NCBI GenBank assembly: GCA_011037195.1
Contig: JAAEAF010007712.1
Span: 138,017-202,016, forward strand
From: Triatoma infestans
Lineage: Eukaryota; Arthropoda; Insecta; Hemiptera; Reduviidae
Direction: 5' to 3'
Length of the DNA: 64,000 bases
Part shown: positions 57,400-64,000 of the stretch, one piece after another
Layout of the letters: the number at the start of each line of letters is the position of its first letter
How positions within the stretch are numbered: position 1 is the stretch's first letter
Notes under the pieces: generated by a model
Seen by the model: the letters and a program-made list of their open reading frames with translations, nothing else
What the model was told of the DNA's origin: nothing
The model's database searches: none
Made by a program: the position numbers and the translations under genes

Positions 57400-57720
57400 G
57401 AATGCGTACGAGAATTCTGCCAACCCTGAATCCCATCTGTTGAACTGGCAGAAAAGTCCTTTGACTTCAGCATCCATTTCCAGGCTGAATGGTCAGTTTG
57501 TATGGTGAACTTCCTTCCCAGTAATTACGAAACTGGGTCGTAGCCCATACAACAGCTAGCAAATTGCGCTCTGTCGTTGTGTAATTTTTCCCGGCAGCGT
57601 TAAGGTGTCTGCTCGCAAAAGCTATGGGCATTTCGCTACCTTTTCTTACTTGCTACAATATTGCTCCCAACGCAATCTCCGACCTATCCGCCTTCAGTGT
57701 GAAAGGATCTCTAAAATCTG
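57400..57720 (-). pseudogene. Ty3/gypsy-type RNase H fragment
   Basis: Minus sense: DPFTLKADRSEIALGAIL, then after a stop QVRKGSEMPIAFASRHLNAA, GKNYTTTERNLLAVVWATTQ and FRNYWEG. This is the RNase H start of an LTR retrotransposon Pol ('D-A-S-x-x-A-L-G-A-x-L', 'P-I-A-F-x-S-R-x-L', 'Y-x-x-T-E-x-E-x-L-A-V-V-W-A'). The first catalytic Asp region reads KADRSE, near normal; the Glu in 'TEKE' is changed to TERN. Neither LTRs nor the RT are visible nearby. It directly adjoins array A. Confidence 0.75.
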
Positions 57721-58179
57721 GGTAAAAAAGGAGGGAGTTCGCGCATTAAGCAGTTGGTTTTGTTCATATTATCATTTTTTGACGTATTATCTTTTGTCTG
57801 TGTTTTTTGTTGAAAATCGGTGATTTATTGGCATCATTCTGCATGGAAATTAGTACAACCCGCTTCAGAATTACATTCTATGTTCATTGATTACTTTTAT
57901 TTTCTATTTACCTAAAATTCTACGCTAAAAAAAAATAACAAAAGCAGTTCATATAATTTAGATTATCAAAAAAGTGAACTTCGTTTTAGTATTGGGGCAT
58001 ATAAGGGTACCCTAGATGCCACGCCCACCTTATCATTTGACTTGGAGCAACTCTACCTATCATTTCTACTCTTACATATAATCATTATATTGAGGTTTAA
58101 ATTACACTCTTTTGATTTTGTTTTAGAATCGCATTCGAACTGTAGCTATTCATTCCGGTGAGAATAAATTAGACAAACT

Positions 58180-58790
58180 TCTAGAACATTCAGAAGCAAC
58201 AATAATTACGAAGTATAATTGTAAGCAGTTGAAATTATCAACTTTTTGTAAAAATGCATTCTCATTAACAAATAATTTCAGGGACGAAATTAAATCGTTA
58301 AACAACGAGAACAAATTACTTCATAAGAAAATGGACAGCCTGCAGATGAAACTTGACGCTAATGGAAAAAATAAACTGAAGAATGTTGTACATATTTACG
58401 GCATTCCTTACAAAGAAGATGCAAATATAGTTGGATTTTTTTCGCAGGGTATGTTTTTACTTAGAAGTAAACTTTGAAGAAGGAATGCTCGACAATTTCT
58501 ACAGGATAAAACTAAAAAATACAGTAACAAACATCATTGTTTATAAGTTTGTGAGATTTGTTGATAAACTGAATTTCATCAAACTAAGTAAACCTAAGAA
58601 AAAGACATTAAAAATAAAAAGTCTGAATCTTAATATTCCCACAAAAAATAAAGACTCGAACATTTTTATCAACGAACTGATGTCCTTTGCCAACCGACAG
58701 CTATTTAAAAAAAGCTACGTTATTGCGAATTTTATTATTATTCAAGGAAGGAGAGGGCAAAGCCCTACGCTATCCAAAGCCTCCCTGGAC
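58180..58790 (+). pseudogene. LINE ORF1-like protein with FP25K-type domain
   Basis: Coiled-coil-like start DEIKSLNNENKLLHKKMDSL, then NVVHIYGIPYKEDANIVG. After a frameshift near 58440-58470: NFEEGMLDNFYRIKLKNTVT, NIIVYKFVRFVDKLNFIKLS and SNIFINELMSFANRQLFKKS. The layout (coiled coil, 'N-x-x-I-x-G-I-P', 'V-x-R-x', 'I-I-V-x-F', 'I-y-I-N-E-x-L') is that of the FP25K-like domain found in ORF1 of several LINE groups. The protein is thought to bind RNA. One frameshift and the 3' insertion disable it. Confidence 0.6.
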
Positions 58791-58840
58791 CCCTAAGGAA
58801 TAACAACTACTGGGTCTGGAACAGAAGTCCAGGCCAGGTT
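58731..58840 (-). mobile_element. 110-bp LINE 3' end with 12-bp target duplication
   Basis: Flanked by gttattgcgaat (58719-58730) and gttattgcaaat (58841-58852). 'gagggcaaagccctacgcta', 'ccaaagcctccctgg' and 'gggtctggaacagaagtcca' match the 3' end of the LINE at 32416-33242. Inserted in the ORF1-like pseudogene. Confidence 0.88.
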
Positions 58841-59439
58841 GTTATTGCAAATAATAGGAGTCTTATGTTAGGCTTGGTTTAATAGAGGTAAGTTTTTCGT
58901 CAAAAGAGAAGTTGATCCCATTCCTAGACCTTCCTAAAGAAACATATAGCACAGACCCAACTGATTCGATCCGGGAAAAAAAACCTGGAGAGGAGGTGAA
59001 AAGGAGTAGGAGACTAACTTAGCAATCAACTGACGGACTTCAGGCTAGAAATTTGGAACTGACATTTATTAACAGAACTCAACCCTTTAAGTAATAGTAG
59101 TCTCAATAATAATCATGGCACATGTATTAACAAAATTAGTAACTTAAATACATTGTACAGTTCAAATAATTTCACAGTAGGCTACTGGAATATTCACGGC
59201 CTTAATATACTATTTAATCTTGAAGGAAACAGAGCTCCTTACTCAAATAGATGTATTGTGCATATACGAAACTTGGTTTTGGCCTGATAAAGTTTATGTT
59301 TCTAACCAGTCTTCCAACTATAAAACATTTATAAGTAAAGCAATTAAAAGTTACTTTAAAAGTAGGGCAAGTAGCCCTATGTTTATTTTAATTTAATGTA
59401 TATTTTAATAAAAAATAATTTCTCAGTTTACCGACTAAA

Positions 59440-60925
59440 AAGTCCCTTAAATAATCATTTGTTACACGGTTAAGATTCATGTCAAACTCATATTGTTGCT
59501 GCTCCCATCGCCTCAGAAGTTCTTTTCTTCTGTTCATCTCTGCGCGAAGTTGAGGAACAACTAATTTATTAATTATCCTGATGGTTTCACTCATTTGTTG
59601 CACGTTGTTAAGAATCATGTCAAACTCACTTGCTGCTTCCGTCTCCCCAGAAGTTCTTTTCTTCTGGCCATCTCTTTCTGAAGTTGAGGATCAACTAATT
59701 CATTAACCCTTTAAAAACTGCTGCGTAGTATATCAGTGAGAGGGGATGCCAGGCTACAGTCTCACTACTATTTCTATCATCACACGCTCAGTACTTTAAT
59801 GGAACTGCGTCACTACCTCCATTGATGGCTTTTAAACCGTTTACTGGGTATAAATAACAGTAAAAATATTAAAAACTACAAATATTTAAAAACATGTGTA
59901 TTTAATAAATATAAATATAAATAATTGAAAATTTTTTGTGTTTGAAAAATTTCCAAACAGGGTGGAACACGCAACCCAACTGAACTCCTTCAGGATTTCG
60001 TTTTTTTGTTGTACGAAAAATGCAACATTCTTTGAAGGTGCAAATAACTGTCTCGAGACGTAATAGTGGGAAAAACAGGTGTTTCCAGGAATAAAAATTA
60101 TTAAAAAGTGTATGGAAAGAACTTTGAAGACGTGTTTACCACAACATTTCTAGTTATATAATGAATATTTTTCGCTGAATGTCATCTGTCGTCTAGAAAA
60201 CGTACTAATAACTATTAAAATAAACAACAGATTGCGTTACAATAGTTATACAAACTTGTGCTTCGAGCAATTAAAGAAAAATCGTAAAAACACAGATGTG
60301 TTTCATAGCCTGAGAGGCCCAACCAGCCAGTGACACATATATGTGTCCATAGCGTGGCAGGCACGACCAGTAGTGAACACATATCCGTAGCAGTTAAAGG
60401 GTTAATTATCCTGATGGTTTCACTCATTTGTTGCACGTTGTTAAAAATCGTGCCAAACTCTTTCTGTTGCTGCTTCCCTCTCCCCAGAACTTCTTTTCTT
60501 CTGGCCATCTCTCTCTGAAGTTGAAGATCAACTAATTCATTAATTATCCAGATGGTTTCCCTCATTTGTTGCACGCTGTTAAGAATCAGATCAAATTCAT
60601 ATTGCTGCTGCATCCATCGCCTCAGAAGTTTTATTCTTCTGGCCATCTCTCTCCGAAGTTCTGATGGTTTCACTCATTTGTTGCCCGTTGTTATGAATCA
60701 TGCCAAACTCATTCTGTTGCTGCTTTTATCGTCTCAAAAGTTCTTTTCATCTGGCCATCTCTCCCCGAGTTTAGGAACTATTAATTCAATTATTATGATG
60801 GTTTTACTCATTTGTTGCATGTTGTTAAGAATCATGCCAAACTCATTCTGTTGCTGCTTCCATCTCCTTTAAAAGTTCCTTTCTTCTGGCTATTTCTTCC
60901 TGAAGTTGAGGATTAACTTGTAATT
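59440..60925 (-). repeat. 138-bp (46-codon) repeat, array B, split by piggyBac-like element
   Basis: About six units. 'gaagttgagg'-type landmarks start at 59546, 59680, 60517, 60655, about 60766 and 60902. Subtracting the 699 bp of insert plus duplicated TTAA, the 59680-60517 step is exactly 138. One unit near 60660 lost about 25 bp. Minus-strand repeats read INKLVVPQLRAEMNRRKELL, RRWEQQQYEFDMNLN and LNSVQQMRETIWIINELV. Frames are open over one to two units and broken by stops or indels in others. The right flank 'ggaaagaaagaaggaaaagc' is shared with array A's left flank. Confidence 0.8.
59707..60401. mobile_element. piggyBac-like nonautonomous element (TTAA)
   Basis: A 695-bp element flanked by TTAA at 59703-59706 and 60402-60405. 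Ends: left ccctttaaaaactgctgcgt, right complement ccctttaactgctacggata. TTAA duplication and a CCC-TT start are hallmarks of the piggyBac superfamily. No transposase frame inside; the minus frame 60673-60215 simply runs from the 138-bp repeat into it. Removing it restores an uninterrupted repeat unit (caactaattcattaattatc). Confidence 0.9.
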
Positions 60926-61019
60926 TGGTAGGAAAGAAAGAAGGAAAAGCAAACAATCGACTATTAGTGCGGACTAACAGACGGTCGCAAGCCCCGTTTT
61001 TTTGTCAAAATAAATACAA

Positions 61020-61094
61020 AGAAACGTAATTTCAATTTTAGGAAGAGCGTCTTGTGATGTTTCGTTTTCGAGATATTTTGTTAAACACAAATTA

Positions 61095-61163
<69 letters not shown>

Positions 61164-61295
61164 CCATTGGCTAAAAACACTTGTTTTCAAACTCATGGGA
61201 CCCCAAAACATGTATTTCTGGTGAAAAGTCAATTAGTAAATTTGACCTGATCGCATTACTTCTTCTTATCAGAAGTAAGAGAAAGTAAAATAGTA
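61020..61295 (-). repeat. Capped repeat head, minus orientation, with (CA)n(TA)n
   Basis: 'ttttcgagatattttgttaa', a CA then TA microsatellite at about 61090-61163, 'ccattggctaaaaacacttg', 'gggaccccaaaacatgtatt' and 'gtaaatttgacctgatcgca' lead to the cap 'acttcttcttatcagaagta' and 'agagaaagtaaa' near 61258-61289. This copy shows the head and the cap intact. Confidence 0.8.
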
Positions 61296-61299
61296 TTTT

Positions 61300-62525
61300 A
61301 GATTAACTGATTTCGTCCGAATCTTCTAGCCATAAGCAGAAATGTTATGTTCATGCTGTATTTCGTGTTTAAAATATCTACACCTACACTAAACACACAA
61401 ATGAATGAAAATTGTTATGCAATCATCTTGGTGATATATCTATTTGAAGTATTTCATTATTTTTATCCTAACATTCATTTATTAATTTGAAAGCTTCCAT
61501 TAGGAATGAATTGGTTTTAGTAGCTAGGCCATTTATTTATTAAGTGTAAACTTAAGGGCGGTAGAACGCGCTGGGTCATCTGTTACTCAGGTGGGGTGCA
61601 CAATCGATAGCACAGATGCACTAAATGAACAATGCGTCTCCTCTAGCTTTTATTTATTTTTATCGTATGTATATTTTAAATAAATTATATTATCTAGTTA
61701 TTGTTTCAAACAGATATTAACTAAAGAATATTTAAAGTGTTATGTTTATTTAAAATGTTGCAACTATACTTATAATAAATGAAAGGAGCTCTGGCTTTGT
61801 TTACTTAATGTTGTTGCAAAGAATATATTTCCAACAAAATGTGCGGTGATGTCTTTTATATTCAAATTTGAGAGATCTCTTTTACCCCCGTACTTGTTTT
61901 GCATTTCTTTTATTTCAGCATATGTAAGTAACAGCTTAAACAATTAAACCAGTTTCCTTAATGAATAAACTTATTCAAAATTTTTATGCCAAATTAGTTA
62001 GTTTGACTGTATATTGACCCTTGTTTGAAAGGGTTTTGCCGGCGGTTCTTTTGACTGTGTATTGACCCTTGTTTGAAAGGGTTTTGCCGCGGTTCTTGAC
62101 CTGCAGATAGTGGCTGGCTGGAACCACTAGTTATAATTTTTAAATTTATTTATTATTTAAAAATTATATCTTCTTTCTTCTTGCCATCACATCACATCAA
62201 AACACTTTAAATTATTTGTTAAATTATAGTTTATTTTCTTAAATCAAGTACGTATTTCGAATAACAACTCTCTAAAACTTTCTAACTAACAATCGCCTTC
62301 TCATCACTTCAACTCCCGATACCAAGACATCTGATTCCAATACAAAAGAAATTGTTATTAAAACACTATTTGGCACATTTTTACAATTCAATACTTTTCA
62401 ATTACTTTAAAATAGATTTTAGAAAGCTACTTGGGTTTTTACTCTTTAGGAATTCTTTGATTTCGTTTCTAGGGACTACTATTATGACGTAAGCAGAGCT
62501 AATATTATTTTGTTTTTGTTTGGAT
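61300..62525. other. AT-rich noncoding region with a 48-bp tandem repeat
   Basis: No gene. At 62003-62096 'ttgactgtatattgaccctt', 'gtttgaaagggttttgccgg' is present twice in tandem (second copy 'ttgactgtgtattgaccctt'). Otherwise nothing is recognised. Confidence 0.6.
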
Positions 62526-62526
62526 A

Positions 62527-63570
62527 GTTCTTAATAAATCATATCCATTGTCCAAAAGTCGCTCCCGTCTTTCCGTCCAGCTACTGTCCTTCCCAGAGTC
62601 CTCTTGTTGACATGCTCTCTGTGACACTCCCAGTGTAAAGTTTTTCTTGTCTTTTGTTTCCTATACCTTCCTTCTGGAAAGTACTGTAACACTTTTTTAA
62701 CCCACCTTTGCTCACCCATGAGCGTACCACTTTAACATTCGAGTCTCTATCTCAAAGAGAATATTTCTTTTCGCCCCAAGGCCTTTTCTTATTTCCGACT
62801 TGGCTGTGTGCCACATTCTTGAAATGCGGCAGCACCGCAAGGAGACTCCCTTTCTTTTAGTGGTACTCCTTGTCCTGCCCTAAAGAGCAGCAATTTCCAC
62901 ATACGCATGGTACAGCTTTTCTTGTTCTCCATCCTAACCAACTTACTACAAAGTACCGAGTTTAGTAATTGATTACTTCTCACTATCACTTACCTCTGAT
63001 TATATTTTTCAGAATATCAAGACTACTATCACCGATAGCTGAAATCTAAGCATTCAGGTATTTACACTCGTACACGGTCTCAGATGCGAGTCATTTACTT
63101 TGAGATCAGAAGTGGATAGTTTTCCTAGCACCATATAGTGTTTTTTCTTCTTCTTGTCTACCAAGCTCCATTCTTTTTTTTTCTAATGCCCTACGTCATA
63201 GTTGGCATTCCGCCACTCGACGTCTAGCAGCCCAATATATCTTGGCTGAGAGCTCGTCATTAGTTGGTGTATTTAAATCAGCAATGGCCTCGCACTCGAA
63301 GAGGTGATCTCCAGTCATGTGCCCGCAGAGAACACAATCCGGACTATCGACTACCCAATTATCAAGCCCCATTCTGAGGATGCATCTAACTTCTACCAGA
63401 TTCCTCATCATATAAACTAAATAATCTTCATCCGATACAGTTGTTATCTGATCGTCAGCTTTCACGCCCACTCACCCATATTTCTTTTTTGATTCAGCGA
63501 GGGCTTTCTCTATATAAATATTAAAAAGACTGGACGAGAGGCAGTGCCTTGCTTAATAATAATTAGTAAG
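62527..63570 (-). mobile_element. RTE-like LINE remnant
   Basis: Minus-sense pieces in order: near 63560-63490 KQGTASRPVFLIFI, then RKPSLNQK (RT 'Q-G-x-x-x-S-P-x-L-F-N-I-Y-I-E' motif region); near 63090-63010 YECKYLNA and ISAIGDSSLDILKNIIRG (thumb 'Y-K-Y-L-G ... G-x-S-x-x-E-I-x-x-R-I'); near 62690-62560 VLQYFPEGRYRKQKTRKTLH and WECHREHVNKRTLG (C-terminal 'R-R-G-R-P-x-x-x-W'). Heavily decayed, with stops. The frame 63471-63196 between the first two parts looks like a different LINE. Confidence 0.55.
63196..63471 (-). pseudogene. LINE C-terminal zinc-knuckle fragment
   Basis: A 91-residue frame with VEVRCILRMGLDNWVVDSPD, then CVLCGHMTGDHLFECEAIAD, a CxxC-H-C cluster near a protein end, and YWAARRRVAECQL. 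It is the closing domain of a LINE ORF2, different in sequence from the knuckles at 24545 and 53303. It lies inside the RTE-like remnant, so it may be an old insertion; no target duplication was found. Confidence 0.6.
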
Positions 63571-63849
63571 TCTTTTTATTACCATATCCAGCCTTACGTT
63601 TAACTTCTAGAAAAATTCTTGCAATCATACTATCTTATTGAGCATATTCGTCCCAAGCAGCTTATCAATTATCCATATACGAGCTTGTATTGCTTCAGTT
63701 CAGTATTAAACATCTTCTTTTCCTTTGGGGCCACATCTTCATAGTCTTGCCTTTTTTCGTATATTATTGCTTGGTTTGACCAATCTTAGGCTTTCTCTAA
63801 CTTAGTTCAACAATTGTTGAGCAATTAACTGTTTCAGATATACAACAAT

Positions 63850-63990
63850 TACCACAACGCAAGTATAGAGAGGTGTGTGTGAAAACTAAATTTCTCAAAA
63901 ACGACAAATCACAGGAAGTTGAAACTTAATACTATGTTTACGAATATATTATGAATATATTCAAAATAATAGTAAAGGGGTGGGAAAAAT
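63850..63990 (+). repeat. Capped repeat head fragment at window end
   Basis: 'ctaaatttctcaaaaacgac', 'aaatcacaggaagttgaaac' and 'ttaatactatgtttacga' match the head segment 'aatctcaaaaacgaaaagtt' at 28166 and 'gttgaaacttgatattccgt'. The window ends before the monomers. Confidence 0.55.
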
Positions 63991-64000
63991 TATTATTAAT

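Larger units (their letters stand above)
58090..59390 (+). mobile_element. CR1/Daphne-like LINE, 5' part (ORF1 and endonuclease start)
   Basis: Plus-sense. ORF1-like frames at 58180-58790 are followed by an endonuclease start near 59180: VGYWNIHGLN, then in other frames EIDVLCIYETW-like residues and 'FWPDKVYVSNQSSNYKTF'. 'W-N-I-x-G-L-x' and 'E-T-W' are the N-terminal endonuclease motifs of CR1-group LINEs. The element stops near 59390, so it is 3'-truncated or deleted. The 110-bp insert of another LINE lies at 58731-58840. Confidence 0.6.

Noticed and set aside
60974..61180. Minus-strand Cys/Val-rich frame
   Set aside because: Translation of the (CA)n(TA)n microsatellite at 61090-61163.
1..64000. 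A bacterial defence or biosynthetic gene cluster
   Set aside because: There are no operons, no ribosome binding sites and no long adjacent frames; all recognised proteins are eukaryotic transposable-element proteins.

Overview
This window looks like non-genic DNA from an arthropod nuclear genome, probably an insect and possibly a hemipteran; the taxon is inferred only from the mix of elements. It is very A+T-rich and full of GT, GA, AT and AAT microsatellites. There is no bacterial-type gene order, no rRNA gene and no intact tRNA gene. I found no complete, intact protein-coding host gene. The most gene-like piece is a broken KH-domain open frame on the minus strand at about 21.7-22.3 kb.

Almost everything recognisable is a transposable element or its debris. 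(1) One dispersed noncoding repeat family, called the 'capped ~300-bp-monomer repeat' here, occurs about fifteen times. It begins with a palindrome (cttcctcttac-5 nt-gtaagaggaag), contains degenerate tandem monomers of about 260-315 bp, and ends in the inverted form ggagtaagagaaagta. It is the landing site of many other insertions. (2) Non-LTR retrotransposons: a degenerate Jockey-like element at 16.8-19.3 kb, an R1-like element at 7.5-9.1 kb, a CR1/Daphne-like element at 58-59.4 kb, an RTE-like remnant at 62.5-63.6 kb, and at least eight short 5'-truncated copies bounded by target-site duplications of 8-20 bp. (3) DNA transposons: two mariners at 24.1-26.2 and 40.8-42.2 kb, three PIF/Harbinger deletion derivatives at 3.4-4.2, 28.4-29.5 and 37.3-38.2 kb, and a piggyBac-like short element at 59.7-60.4 kb. 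(4) tRNA-derived SINEs (five copies), Penelope-like terminal pieces with hammerhead-like motifs, and a Ty3/gypsy RNase H fragment.

Layout: 0-7.5 kb holds the capped repeat, a LINE, a Harbinger element and AT-rich DNA. The R1-like LINE and a nearly identical 2.85-kb tandem duplication fill 7.5-14.4 kb. A 0.4-kb tandem duplication and the Jockey-like LINE lie at 14.4-19.3 kb. A 28-bp minisatellite and the KH fragment lie at 20.9-22.4 kb. A three-level nest (LINE in mariner in capped repeat) spans 23.4-26.6 kb. From 27 to 42.3 kb there are LINEs, Harbinger elements and the second mariner inside capped repeats or Penelope-like arms. AT-rich DNA with SINEs and small inverted repeats follows to 54.9 kb. 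At 57-61 kb there are two arrays of a 138-bp (46-codon) repeat that keeps an open frame on the minus strand; one array is split by the piggyBac-like element.

No coherent new multi-gene system is evident. The observations most worth following are the 46-codon repeat arrays, the three Harbinger derivatives that keep only the transposase N-terminus, the capped repeat family, the KH-domain fragment, and the hammerhead-like motifs.
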